Shown: positions 8,737-17,473 of the stretch, in pieces
Layout of the letters: every line of letters starts with the position of its first letter
Position numbering within the stretch: position 1 is the stretch's first letter
NCBI GenBank assembly: GCA_020249925.1
Contig: JADCER010000007.1
Location: forward strand, 124,001 to 188,000
Origin: Roseomonas sp.
GTDB taxonomy: Bacteria > Pseudomonadota > Alphaproteobacteria > Acetobacterales > Acetobacteraceae
Length of the DNA stretch: 64,000 nt
Direction: 5' to 3'
The notes under the pieces: model-generated
What the model was told of the DNA's origin: nothing
Databases searched by the model: none
Seen by the model: only the letters and a program-made list of their open reading frames with translations
Translations under genes and position numbers: made by a program

Positions 8737-9738
8737 TCAGGTGCCTTGCGGCTGCTGGCCGCGGGTTTTCCAGAGAGACCAGAAAATCCCGCCCGCGATG
8801 ATGGCCGCTGTGACACCCAGCGAAATCGCGGGGTCCAGCTTGCCGACCATCTGGTTCCAGAAGATCTTGCCGCCGATGAATACCAGTACCAGCGCCAGCG
8901 CATATTTCAGGTAGTGGAAACGGTGCACCATGGCGGCCAGTGCGAAGTAAAGCGCGCGCAGCCCCAGGATCGCCATGATATTCGCCGTATAGACAATGAA
9001 GGTATCGGTCGTGATGGCGAAGATCGCCGGCACGCTATCCACCGCGAAGATCAGATCGGCGATATTGATGACCACCAGCGCCAGGAATAGGGGCGTAGCA
9101 AAGGCCAGCTTCTTGCCCGTTGCCGGATCCATCTGGCGCACAAAGAATTTCTGCCCATGCAGCTCATCCGTCACGCGCATGTGCTTGCGCATGAAGCGGA
9201 CCACGGGATTTTTCGAGATATCCTGCTCCCCTTCCGGCACTACAAGCATCTTGATGCCGGTCGCAATCAGGAAGGCACCGAAGATATAGAGTACCCAGCT
9301 ATATTGCTGCACCAGCGCCGCGCCCAGGCCAATCATGATGCCGCGCAGCACAATCACGCCAATGATGCCCCAGACCAGCGCACGATACTGATAGCGGCGC
9401 GGAATGGCGAAATAGCCGAAGATCAGGCTGATCACGAAGACATTGTCGATGGACAGCGCCTTTTCGATGAAGAAGCCGGTGAAATAGGCCATGCCGGCAT
9501 GGACCCCGTCGGTGGTCGTGATCTCTCCGTTTTCATAGGCCCACCAGATGCCGGCGCCATAGAGCATGGCGAAGGCAATGTAGAAGGCAGAGAGATAAAG
9601 GCTCTCGGCCACACCCATTTCCTTGTCCTTGCGGTTCAGGACGCCAAGATCAAAGGCGAGCAAGAGAACGACGATGAGCAAAAAGCCCTTCCACATCCAG
9701 AAGGGCTTGCCCATCCATTCGGCAGCCAGGAATTCCAT
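8737..9738 (-). CDS. TerC family integral membrane protein (Alx-like)
   Basis: A 333-aa membrane protein with about eight or nine hydrophobic segments. The TerC signature SIDNVFVISLIFGYFAIP and a second conserved block AVDSVPAIFAITTDTFIVY carry intramembrane acidic residues linked to metal export. Relatives include Alx (manganese) and TerC (tellurite resistance). The substrate here is not shown. The start at 9738 matches MEFLAAEWMGKPFWMWKGF, normal for the family. Confidence 0.9.
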   Translation of the reverse strand: MEFLAAEWMGKPFWMWKGFLLIVVLLLAFDLGVLNRKDKEMGVAESLYLSAFYIAFAMLYGAGIWWAYENGEITTTDGVHAGMAYFTGFFIEKALSIDNVFVISLIFGYFAIPRRYQYRALVWGIIGVIVLRGIMIGLGAALVQQYSWVLYIFGAFLIATGIKMLVVPEGEQDISKNPVVRFMRKHMRVTDELHGQKFFVRQMDPATGKKLAFATPLFLALVVINIADLIFAVDSVPAIFAITTDTFIVYTANIMAILGLRALYFALAAMVHRFHYLKYALALVLVFIGGKIFWNQMVGKLDPAISLGVTAAIIAGGIFWSLWKTRGQQPQGT

Positions 9739-10033
9739 CCCGAAACCTCATTCTAAGGACGCGGACCAGCCATAGGGGGCCGTGACCGCGCAGGGTTGCA
9801 CGATCCGACATCGCGACAGGCTGCCCAAAAGTCGGACAGCCCCCGCCAGAGGGGCCCGGATTTGGCGTTACGTGGTGCAAACCAGATTGCTTTTCAACCC
9901 CCATTGCGGCGGGGCTATCGGCAAACCATTTGGGGGTTTGCGCGGTGACCCCTTGGCTAATAGGTTGCCGCCATGTCATAGGGTCCGAAGCCCCGCTCCG
10001 GCGGGTCTTCCAACTGGGAATTGAGGCGTCGCA
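9739..10033. other. Divergent terC-tatA spacer with two hairpins
   Basis: This 295-base gene-free stretch holds the promoters of terC (minus) and tatA (plus). Two inverted repeats are visible: TCCGAC at 9804-9809 with GTCGGA at 9831-9836, and GCAAACC at 9921-9927 with GGTTTGC at 9935-9941. No open frame of interest and no clear promoter boxes could be picked out. Confidence 0.4.
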
Positions 10034-10306
10034 ATGGGTTCCTTCAGCATCTGGCACTGGCTTGTGGTTCTGCTGGTCATTCTGCTGCTTTTCGGCAGCG
10101 GCAAGATCAGTGGGCTGATGGGCGATCTGGCCAAGGGCATCAAGTCCTTCAAGCAGAATATCAAGGAAGATCAGGCGGATGCCTCGATGGAGGCGCAGGC
10201 CCAGGGGCAAACCCAGCCGGCCGGCAGCATCCAGGGCCCGGCCGCCGCTTCTTCCACGGCGCAGGCCGCGCCGGCGCAGAACACGCCGCCCCGCCCGGGC
10301 GCCTAA
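10034..10306 (+). CDS. tatA: Twin-arginine translocase subunit TatA
   Basis: A 90-aa TatA that forms the pore of the Sec-independent export system. It has one N-terminal membrane helix (about residues 8-22, [17 protein letters not shown]), the FGSGK hinge, an amphipathic helix with KGIKSFK, and a disordered Gln/Ala/Pro-rich tail. tatB and tatC are not in the window. The liv-type binding protein at 34604 has a twin-arginine signal and could be a client. Confidence 0.93.
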   Translation: MGSFSIWHWLVVLLVILLLFGSGKISGLMGDLAKGIKSFKQNIKEDQADASMEAQAQGQTQPAGSIQGPAAASSTAQAAPAQNTPPRPGA

Positions 10307-10361
10307 GGTCATTAGCGTCACGCCCCGGCGCCATGGTGCGGCGGGGTTGGCTGCGGCCCTT

Positions 10362-10391
10362 GCCCCAGGCGTATTGACCTGGGCCTGGGGC
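10362..10391. terminator. 9-bp perfect stem between tatA and corA
   Basis: GCCCCAGGC at 10362-10370 pairs perfectly with GCCTGGGGC at 10383-10391 around a 12-base loop. It lies 56 bases after the tatA stop and 74 before corA. No T-run follows, so it is not a canonical intrinsic terminator; it could be a weak terminator or part of the corA leader. Confidence 0.45.
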
Positions 10392-10464
10392 CGACGGTCT
10401 ATTCAGGTTGCCGGGCCAAGTCTGATAGAAATTCGCCTCTTTCGTCGCGTGGAGGGCCCGCGCC

Positions 10465-11505
10465 ATGCTGACAACCTGGACCATTGAGGATGGCCGCTGC
10501 CGCGTACGCGAAGGCGCCATTTCTGAAATCACCGCGGCCTTGCCTGAGCCCGCACGAGAGAATGCTGCCGAAGTCGCTGCTGCGGAAAATCTCCGCCGCG
10601 CTGTCTGGATAGATTTGCTCAATCCGACCGCGGCTGAAGAACGCGCAGTGCAGCATGCCCTTTCGCTTGAGATTCCAACGCGGGAGGAAATGCAGGAAAT
10701 CGAAAGCTCATCGCGCCTGTATCGAGAGGATGAGGCGCTGTTCCTGACGGCCAATTTTCTTCATGGCGTTGATTCGGGCGATTACGGTTCCACCCCGATC
10801 AGCTTCGTGCTCACTAATAGTACGCTGGTCACGGTGCGCTATGCCACGCCGCGGGCCTTCACCGTATTTGGCACGCGCGCGCAGCGCCAGCCAGCCTTGC
10901 TGCATTCCCCCGATGCGGCGATGCTGCATCTGTTTGAACAGATCGTGGACCGTCTGGCCGATATTCTGGAGAAGGTTGGCGCCGATATGGATAAGGCGAG
11001 CCAATCCACCTTCCGCACTTCCCAGGCGGATGTCAAAATGCATCGGCGCAATGACAAGCTGAAGGATGCGCTATTCACCTTGGGGCAGGTCGGTGAAGTG
11101 ACAACGCGCGCTTCCGAAACCCTGCTTGGCCTGTCACGCATCCTGACCTTTGTGGGGGCGGAAAAGGAAACCGCCATCCGCAAGGAAAACCAGGCGCTGA
11201 TCAAGACGCTGGTGCGCGATGTGCGATCCCTGGTGGAACATGCAAGCTTCCTCAATTCCAAGGCGCAATTCCTGCTGGATGCGGTGCTGGGCGTGTTGAA
11301 TGTGGAACAGAACGCCATCATCAAGACCTTCACCGTGGCATCCGTGGCCCTCATGCCGCCGACGCTGATTGCCAGCATTTACGGCATGAATTTCGAATTC
11401 CTCCCGGAGCTGAAATTCACCTTCGGCTATCCCCTGGCGCTTTTGCTGATGATCGTTTCGGCCATTCTGCCCATTCTCTATTTTCGGCGGAAAGGCTGGC
11501 TCTGA
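10465..11505 (+). CDS. corA: Magnesium/cobalt transporter CorA family
   Basis: A 346-aa CorA-type divalent cation channel. The long N-terminal alpha/beta and coiled region forms the cytoplasmic funnel. Two C-terminal membrane helices follow, with the selectivity-loop motif GMNF at the end of the first and a basic KGWL terminus. The MPPTLIASIYGMNF block is standard. Mg2+ is the likely substrate, though Co2+, Ni2+ or Zn2+ transport also occurs in the family. Confidence 0.94.
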   Translation: MLTTWTIEDGRCRVREGAISEITAALPEPARENAAEVAAAENLRRAVWIDLLNPTAAEERAVQHALSLEIPTREEMQEIESSSRLYREDEALFLTANFLHGVDSGDYGSTPISFVLTNSTLVTVRYATPRAFTVFGTRAQRQPALLHSPDAAMLHLFEQIVDRLADILEKVGADMDKASQSTFRTSQADVKMHRRNDKLKDALFTLGQVGEVTTRASETLLGLSRILTFVGAEKETAIRKENQALIKTLVRDVRSLVEHASFLNSKAQFLLDAVLGVLNVEQNAIIKTFTVASVALMPPTLIASIYGMNFEFLPELKFTFGYPLALLLMIVSAILPILYFRRKGWL

Positions 11506-11508
11506 GGC

Positions 11509-11613
11509 ATGTCCGGATCACTTGCCTTCACCGGTCATGTGCTGAATTATTGTCTGGTCGTATTTGCCGAGCCGCCAAGCGATACCGCTTGGCTTGAAGA
11601 TGCCCTGATCTAA
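11509..11613 (+). CDS. Possible 34-aa peptide between corA and amidase
   Basis: A 34-codon frame starts four bases after the corA stop and ends 12 bases before the next gene. It has one weakly hydrophobic stretch (HVLNYCLVVFA). A GAGG lies one base before the ATG, too close for a good ribosome-binding site. I recognise no family. It may be chance or a remnant. Confidence 0.2.
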   Translation: MSGSLAFTGHVLNYCLVVFAEPPSDTAWLEDALI

Positions 11614-11625
11614 AAGGAAAGTCTG

Positions 11626-12597
11626 ATGTCGCAAGCAACGCGTATCCCCGCTTCCGTCGCCACCTGCCGCTGGGGTGGGTTTGATGCTTCCTTCCCCCCA
11701 GTGGCGAGCATTGCCTCGGGCGAGACGGTCATTCTGGAATGTGTGTCGGGCGGGCCGGAAGTGATGCCGGGGCCGGAAAAGGGCCTGCCGCTACATCCGG
11801 TGATTTCGGAAATCCACGCTAAGCTGCCGCGGCTTGGCGCGCATATCATCACTGGCCCCGTTGAGGTGCGCGGTGCGGAGCCAGGCGATGCGCTGCGCGT
11901 GGATATCGAAAAAATCGAACTGGGTGCGGATTGGGGCTTTTGCGGCTTCCGCCCGTTGTTTGGCACACTGCCGGAAGATTTCCCCTATCGCCGCACGCTG
12001 CATATTCCGGTGAACAAGCAGGCCATGACCTGCCGCCTGCCCTTTGGGCCGCAGGATGGCGGGCTTGATCTGCCGCTCGCGCCCTTTTTCGGTGTCATGG
12101 GCGTGGCGCCGCCGCCCGATTGGGGCATGGTGAACACCAAGGAACCGCGCGCCATTGGCGGCAATCTGGACAATAAGGAATTGACCGAAGGTACCACGCT
12201 GTTCCTGCCCATTTTCAATAAGGGCGCCTTGTTTTCCGCCGGCGATGGACATGGCGTGCAGGGCGATGGTGAGGTCTGCATCAATGCCCTCGAAATCTGC
12301 CTGACGGGGCATTTCAAGCTTTCCGTGGTGAAGGGCGGCGGCGCCAAGGACCCGGTGCTGAAATTCCCCCGCGCGGAGACCAAGACCCATTTCATCACCA
12401 TGGGGATGAATGAGGATCTGGATCTGGCGATGAAGCAGGCCCTGCGGGAGATGATCGCCTTCATCTGTTCGCGCACCAATCTTTCGGATGCCGATGCCTA
12501 TCAATTCTGCTCACTCGCGGTGGATTTCCGCGTGACGCAGACGGTGAATGGCGAAAAGGGCGTGCATGGCATGTTGAAGAAGGGGCTCTTGTTCTAA
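11626..12597 (+). CDS. Acetamidase/formamidase family protein
   Basis: A 323-aa enzyme of the FmdA/AmdA family, which hydrolyses short amides such as formamide or acetamide to the acid and ammonia. Typical blocks are ITGPVEVRGAEPGDAL, GGNLDNKELTEGTTLFLP (metal/substrate loop) and FSAGDGHGVQGDGEVC with its conserved Asp-His. AAGGAAA lies 8 bases before the ATG. With urease and the amidase/AtzG-like pair nearby it fits ammonia scavenging. Confidence 0.92.
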   Translation: MSQATRIPASVATCRWGGFDASFPPVASIASGETVILECVSGGPEVMPGPEKGLPLHPVISEIHAKLPRLGAHIITGPVEVRGAEPGDALRVDIEKIELGADWGFCGFRPLFGTLPEDFPYRRTLHIPVNKQAMTCRLPFGPQDGGLDLPLAPFFGVMGVAPPPDWGMVNTKEPRAIGGNLDNKELTEGTTLFLPIFNKGALFSAGDGHGVQGDGEVCINALEICLTGHFKLSVVKGGGAKDPVLKFPRAETKTHFITMGMNEDLDLAMKQALREMIAFICSRTNLSDADAYQFCSLAVDFRVTQTVNGEKGVHGMLKKGLLF

Positions 12598-12648
12598 AGC
12601 CGTCCGCGCATCTTTGCGGGCAGGCACGGAATAGGTTCAAACATCATC

Positions 12649-13728
12649 ATGGCTTCACCCGCAAAAGATCGCCCTCCGCTTCTTTTCATCCTTGCGCCCC
12701 TGGCGGGCATTGTCGTCTGGCTTGGCATTGGCAAGGTTGAGTTGGAGGCTTTGGCCCTTCTTACGCTTGCGGCGTTGCTGTGCAATGTGGTCGCGGCCGT
12801 GCACCATGCCGAGGTGGTGGCGCTGCGCGTGGGTGAGCCTTTTGGTGGCCTGATCCTGGCGCTTTCCGTCACGGTGATTGAAGCGGGCTTGATCATTTCC
12901 CTGATGCTGTCAGGGGATGATAACCCAACCCTGATGCGTGATACGCTGCTGGCTACGGTCATGATCGTGCTGCATGGGATTGCGGGGCTTGCCATTCTGG
13001 TTGGTGGTATAATCCATCGGGAAAATCGCTTCCGGGTTCCTGGGGCCAATGCGCTGCTTGCGGTATTGATGCCGATGGCGGTGCTGGTGCTGATCGTGCC
13101 CAATCATGTGGTTTCTGTGCCTGGGCCCTATTACAGCACGGGCCAATTGGCCTTTGTTTCGCTTGTCTGCCTGGCGCTCTACGCGGCCTTCCTGTTTGTG
13201 CAGACCAATCGCCATCGCGAATATTTCCTGCCGGAAGAAAGCGCGATGGGTGATGGTCATGCCCGCCCCACTGGCAGCCGGGCATTATTGTCCTTTCTGT
13301 TGCTCTGTGTCTCTTTGCTGTCGGTGGTGATGCTCGCCAAATGTTTGGCGCCAGCCTTGGAAGATGGCGTGGTGGCGCTTGGTGCGCCGGCCGCGATTGT
13401 GGGCGTGATTGTCGCGGCCATTGTGCTGATGCCGGAATCCGGCGCGGCGCTGCGGTCGGCTGCCCATAATCGCATGCAATCGGCGATCAACCTGGCGCTC
13501 GGCAGCGGCGTTGCCTCAATCGGGCTGACGGTGCCGACTGTGGCGCTGGTCACGTGGTGGAATGGCACGCCGCTCGCGCTTGGGATTTCGGCTGGGCATT
13601 CGGTGCTGCTGGCGCTTGGCTTCGCGGTGGCGATGCTGACCTATGGCACTGGGCGGACGAATATCCTTTCCGGCATTGTGCATCTGGTGCTGGCGGCGAC
13701 CTTTGTGTTCACCATTTTCGCGCCGTGA
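12649..13728 (+). CDS. chaA: Calcium/proton antiporter, ChaA-type
   Basis: A 359-aa cation/H+ exchanger with ten or eleven hydrophobic helices in two inverted repeats. The first repeat carries FGGLILALSVTVIEAGLI with the essential intramembrane Glu; the second carries LGSGVASIGLTVPTVALV. Both alpha-repeat signatures fit ChaA, which exports Ca2+ (and Na+ or K+) at alkaline pH. It is a separate unit from the convergent glycosyltransferase gene. Confidence 0.88.
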   Translation: MASPAKDRPPLLFILAPLAGIVVWLGIGKVELEALALLTLAALLCNVVAAVHHAEVVALRVGEPFGGLILALSVTVIEAGLIISLMLSGDDNPTLMRDTLLATVMIVLHGIAGLAILVGGIIHRENRFRVPGANALLAVLMPMAVLVLIVPNHVVSVPGPYYSTGQLAFVSLVCLALYAAFLFVQTNRHREYFLPEESAMGDGHARPTGSRALLSFLLLCVSLLSVVMLAKCLAPALEDGVVALGAPAAIVGVIVAAIVLMPESGAALRSAAHNRMQSAINLALGSGVASIGLTVPTVALVTWWNGTPLALGISAGHSVLLALGFAVAMLTYGTGRTNILSGIVHLVLAATFVFTIFAP

Positions 13729-13738
13729 GGCGTTGAGA

Positions 13739-15262
13739 TTATCGCAAGCGCCAGATTTCGATCGGCCCGCGTTCTTCCGGCACTGTCGCGACCAATTCAT
13801 ATTGCTCATCCAGCGCCGCTTCAATCAATATCGCGGCGCGGCGACGCACGCTTGGCCACCAGCCGCGATCAATCACCAGAACGCGCGGATGGCTTTCCAG
13901 AATGCGGTTGATTTCGGCGTAAGAATCAATGCCCGTCACGCGATAGAATGGCCCTGCCAAATGGGCGGGGAAGGCATAGCGTGTGGACACGGAAGCATCC
14001 GCCAGCACATAGACCACGGGGTGATAATTCACGACCCAGATCGGGTCGCCCGGGTCTATTTCCGCGCGCACGGCGGCGGCGGTGCGGCGTACGGGATCGG
14101 GCGCGCCAAGACCAATGCCGCGATCAAGCCGCGGCAGCGCCGCAACGCGCCAGGCATCCAAGGCCACCGCCGCGATCAGCACCTGAAAGCCGATCACCAC
14201 CATACCGGGGCGCATATACCGCGCCATTTGCCGCGCGCCGATGGCGGCCAGCACCGAAAGGGGCAAAAGCCAGATCAGAAAATAATGCTGATAGAATTGG
14301 CCTGGCAGCACCACCGCGAAAGTGGCGGCCACAAACCAGATCATGCCAAATTGCCGAAGCCGTGCGAGCGGCCCTTCGCGATTGCGCGGCCGCACGAGCG
14401 CTGGGATGGAAAGCAGAAAAGCCCAGAGCAGGAGCAAGGCCGCCACCACCGCGAAGCGAAAGGAATCCGCCGCACTCAATCGCGCGCCGGCATAGCGCAG
14501 CGGGGCAAGAAAGGCGCCTTCCAGGAAGATGTGGAACTCCCCGCGCAGCGCATAGGCCGCGCCAAAAGCCAGCGTGGGCGCTGCGCAGATCAACGCATAG
14601 GCGCCCGCCATGGCGGCAATATTGCGAAGCCCGAGCAAACCCGCGCGATAGGCCGGCCCCACCAGCAGCAACCAGGCGAGCGCGCCTTCAAAAAACGTCA
14701 CCGGCTTCAGCGTGAGTGCGAAGCCGATCAGCACCCCCATTACCACCATATCGCGCCAGCGCGGGGCCTTATTGCGTTCCAGCGTATCCACCGCGCCGCG
14801 CAGGCCAAGCGCCATGGCCCAGCCCACCAGCGGCGCAAAGAGAATTTCGGTATTGGTCGCAAGGCCCCCCAAAAGCCCGCTATGCGCGACATAAAGAACG
14901 CCAGCCGCCAGGCCGAGCGCGGGTGGCCCACCAGCATAGCGCACGGCGCTGAACAAGGCCGTCGCCGTCGCCGCAACGCAGACCGCGCCGAGCGCGCGCA
15001 GCACCCAGATACCATCGCCGAAAATCGCCATGACCACAGCGAAAACCGCGGGCGCGCCCACCGGGTGCATGTCCCACACTGCGGCAATGGGCCAACCGCC
15101 ATCCAGCCATTCCCGCGCCTGGAGCATATAGAGCCCCTCATCCGTATCAATCACGGCGGCGACGAAGGAAAAGACACGAAACAGCAGCGCAAGCGCCAAA
15201 AAGAACAGCGGCACCAGCACAGGGTGGCGCCAGCGCCGATCGAAAAGCTGGGCGAAGAACAT
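13739..15262 (-). CDS. Membrane glycosyltransferase, GT39/ArnT-like
   Basis: A 507-aa polytopic membrane protein with about eleven hydrophobic segments. The first periplasmic loop reads VIDTDEGLYMLQAREWLDGGWP, with the acidic residues typical of lipid-linked sugar transferases (PMT/ArnT, GT39 and GT83). A soluble C-terminal part follows. Such enzymes move a sugar from a polyprenyl-phosphate carrier to a lipid or protein outside the membrane; the acceptor is unknown. It ends 9 bases before the amidase gene region, on the same strand. Confidence 0.78.
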   Translation of the reverse strand: MFFAQLFDRRWRHPVLVPLFFLALALLFRVFSFVAAVIDTDEGLYMLQAREWLDGGWPIAAVWDMHPVGAPAVFAVVMAIFGDGIWVLRALGAVCVAATATALFSAVRYAGGPPALGLAAGVLYVAHSGLLGGLATNTEILFAPLVGWAMALGLRGAVDTLERNKAPRWRDMVVMGVLIGFALTLKPVTFFEGALAWLLLVGPAYRAGLLGLRNIAAMAGAYALICAAPTLAFGAAYALRGEFHIFLEGAFLAPLRYAGARLSAADSFRFAVVAALLLLWAFLLSIPALVRPRNREGPLARLRQFGMIWFVAATFAVVLPGQFYQHYFLIWLLPLSVLAAIGARQMARYMRPGMVVIGFQVLIAAVALDAWRVAALPRLDRGIGLGAPDPVRRTAAAVRAEIDPGDPIWVVNYHPVVYVLADASVSTRYAFPAHLAGPFYRVTGIDSYAEINRILESHPRVLVIDRGWWPSVRRRAAILIEAALDEQYELVATVPEERGPIEIWRLR

Positions 15263-15270
15263 GCGCGAGA

Positions 15271-16665
15271 TTACAGCGCTGGGCGCAGGTCCTTCCAGGG
15301 TGCGGCGCGTTCATAGGCAGCGGCGGCGCGGTAGATGGTGGCCTCCCCGAAGCTGGGGCCGACCAATTGCAGGGATAGGGGCAGACCCTCAAGCTTTGAG
15401 ATGCCGCACATCATCGTCAGCGCCGGATGGCCCGTGACATTGAAGGGCGTGCGCGCTTGGCGCGGATAGGTAAGGTCTACCGCTTCGGCATCATCAATCT
15501 TGCAGGCGACATCCATGGAAGATGCGGTCAGCAGCAGATCAACCTCCGCAAACGCAGCTTCAACGGCAGCCACCAATTCTCGCCGGCGGCGCTGCGCCTG
15601 CACGTAATCCTCGGCGCGCATGAAAAGCCCCGGCAGCAGGCGGCGCAAAGTGAGGTTGGCGTAGTCGCCCGGCCTTTCACGCAGCCATTTGCCATGAATG
15701 GCGGCAGCTTCCGCCATCAGGATGGCGCGATTGACGCCGGCGAATTCATTGAGCGAGGGCAGGGTGATGGTCTTGATCTTCGCCCCTTCCTTGGCCAGCA
15801 GCTTGGCAGCGGCTTCAAGCGCGGCGGCCATTTCGGCAGAGGCGGGCTGATCCTTTTCATGAAAATGCCGCACGAAGCCGATGGTGAGGCCCTTGAGCCC
15901 CTTCTTCATCTGCCGCGCGTAATTCTCAGGCTTATGCGCGGCACTGCCAGGGTCAAGCGCGTCATGCCCGGCCATCATGCTGAGCAGCAACGCATTATCG
16001 GCGACCGTGCGTGTCATGGGCCCCACATGATCCAGCGTGAAGGCCAAGGGGAAAACACCGCGCCGCGACACCAGCCCATAAGTCGCCTTCATGCCGACAA
16101 TGCCGCAATGGCTGGCGGGGTGGCGCACGGAACCGCCGGTATCGGTGCCAAGGGCGGCGGGCAGGATATTGGCGCCCACGGCGGCGCCAGAACCGGAGGA
16201 TGACCCGCCCGGATGATGCGCCGTATTCCAGGGGTTGCGCGCCGGCGGGAAGGGCAGGTCAAAGGCCGGGCCACCAATCGCGAATTCATGGGTCGCGAGT
16301 TTGGCCGGGAAAATTGCCCCTGCCGCGCGCAGCTTGGCCACCACCGCCGCGTCGGCGCTTTTCTGATTATCGAGTAGGATGCGCGAATGGCAGGTGGTGG
16401 GATGCCCTGCGATATCAATGATATCCTTGAGCCCGACCGGCAGGCCATCGAGTGCGGAGCGCGGGCCGCTCCGCGCCATGCGCCGCGCGGCCTTCACGGC
16501 TTGTTCGCGTGCCTCATCCCAAAGCGGGCGGACAATGGCATTCACCTTGCCGCCCACGGTTTCAGCCCTTTGGTGCAGGGCATCCAGGTATTCCACGGGA
16601 GAAAAGCGTCGCCGCGCAATGCCGGCAGAGGCTTCGGTCAGCGAAAGCTCGTGCAAGGCCTTCAT
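15271..16665 (-). CDS. Amidase signature enzyme (AtzE/AtzF/GatA-like)
   Basis: A 464-aa amidase signature protein. The Ser-cisSer-Lys triad is visible: Lys in VGLKDIIDIAG (about 77-87), the Gly/Ser-rich GGSSSGSGAAVGA with the cis-Ser, and the nucleophile in GTDTGGSVRHPAS. Substrates in the family range from allophanate and carboxybiuret to simple amides. The preceding gene encodes a small AtzG-like protein and overlaps it by four bases, which favours a two-subunit AtzEG or GatCA-like enzyme. Confidence 0.88.
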   Translation of the reverse strand: MKALHELSLTEASAGIARRRFSPVEYLDALHQRAETVGGKVNAIVRPLWDEAREQAVKAARRMARSGPRSALDGLPVGLKDIIDIAGHPTTCHSRILLDNQKSADAAVVAKLRAAGAIFPAKLATHEFAIGGPAFDLPFPPARNPWNTAHHPGGSSSGSGAAVGANILPAALGTDTGGSVRHPASHCGIVGMKATYGLVSRRGVFPLAFTLDHVGPMTRTVADNALLLSMMAGHDALDPGSAAHKPENYARQMKKGLKGLTIGFVRHFHEKDQPASAEMAAALEAAAKLLAKEGAKIKTITLPSLNEFAGVNRAILMAEAAAIHGKWLRERPGDYANLTLRRLLPGLFMRAEDYVQAQRRRRELVAAVEAAFAEVDLLLTASSMDVACKIDDAEAVDLTYPRQARTPFNVTGHPALTMMCGISKLEGLPLSLQLVGPSFGEATIYRAAAAYERAAPWKDLRPAL

Positions 16666-16853
16666 GCGCGTGATCCCTTGGCGGGGCTGGGCACGGCATA
16701 GGCCGGCATGGGCTCAGCCGTTTCATCGGCTGGGCGGGTGAAGGCGCCAGCCATGCGGCGGGCGGCGACAATGGCTTCCGACACTTCCTTGGGATGGGTC
16801 TTCAGCCCGGCGGTAAAGCCCGCCGCGCGGGCCAGGATTTCTTCTTCGGTCAT
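16662..16853 (-). CDS. AtzG-like small amidase subunit (DUF4089-like)
   Basis: A small acidic-to-basic protein, 63 aa from the ATG at 16853 (69 aa from 16871). The MTEEEILARAAGF helix, a central ARRMAGAF segment and a Pro-rich MPAYAVPSP end resemble AtzG, the GatC-like partner that wraps AtzE. Its stop overlaps the amidase ATG (ATGA), so equal expression is expected. The similarity is judged by eye and is moderate. A longer frame up to 17018 exists but has no family support. Confidence 0.6.
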   Translation of the reverse strand: MTEEEILARAAGFTAGLKTHPKEVSEAIVAARRMAGAFTRPADETAEPMPAYAVPSPAKGSRA

Positions 16854-17027
16854 GTCGATGGACGCCCCCATGCTATGAGCATCAGCCTGCCTTAAATGGG
16901 CGGATTTTGGAACCCCGGGGAGGCGGAGGAGGGCTGCCGGGGCCGGGGATAGACCATGGCGCCGATTGCAAGCAGGCACCCTTTGTGGAATGACTCTGCT
17001 CAACAAATGCGATTTCAAGGCTGATCA

Positions 17028-17473
17028 ATGAAAACAGTTGTTATCACTGGGGTCACGGGACAGGACGGAGCCTATCTGACCGAGCAAATGCTCGGCTTGG
17101 GGTACAATGTCTTTGGGACTTTCCGTCGGACAAGTTCGGTTAACTTTTGGCGCCTCAAGGAATTGGGGGTTGCAGACCATCCGAATCTGAAAGCGCAACA
17201 GTATACGCGCCGCCTTCGGATGATGCTTCGATTGCGGAGGATCGCGCGCGCTGCCCAACACACCATTATGGTGCTTCGAAATTGGCGCCTGAGGAAATAG
17301 CGCGATTATAGTCCAATAAACTACCAGTCATCGTGACGCGCCTGTTCAATTACACTGGCGTCGGACAGACTGTAAACATTCGGTTCTTGCCAAGAAGCTC
17401 CTCATCCTTTAGCAACATGGTCGCGTTTGGGTTGTTAGCCATGCCGGGGTTATCAAATGTTTTTCCGCGATAA
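17028..17473 (+). pseudogene. Chimeric nucleotide-sugar gene remnant: gmd 5' end joined to Rmd-like epimerase
   Basis: The first 55 codons read as an intact GDP-mannose 4,6-dehydratase start (MKTVVITGVTGQDGAYLTEQ, then FRRTSSVNFWRL). At about 17192 the sequence switches frame and family: it reads SATVYAPPSDD, then THYGASKLA, then PVIVTRLFNYTGVGQ, a middle to C-terminal part of an NAD-dependent epimerase such as GDP-4-keto-6-deoxymannose reductase. A TAG at 17309-17311 interrupts that part, and reading one base over restores an ARDYS match, so a small indel is likely. The remnant runs into the start of the next gene. I infer a deletion between neighbouring gmd and rmd genes, followed by decay. 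Confidence 0.8.

Noticed and set aside
9739-10033. Manganese (yybP-ykoY) riboswitch before terC
   Set aside because: TerC genes often have one, but neither the GGGGAGUAG-type L1 motif nor the paired conserved loop is present on the terC strand.
13643-15316. 557-codon plus-strand open frame
   Set aside because: It is antisense to the membrane glycosyltransferase; its Arg/His/Pro/Ala-rich translation is typical of a shadow of a GC-rich gene.
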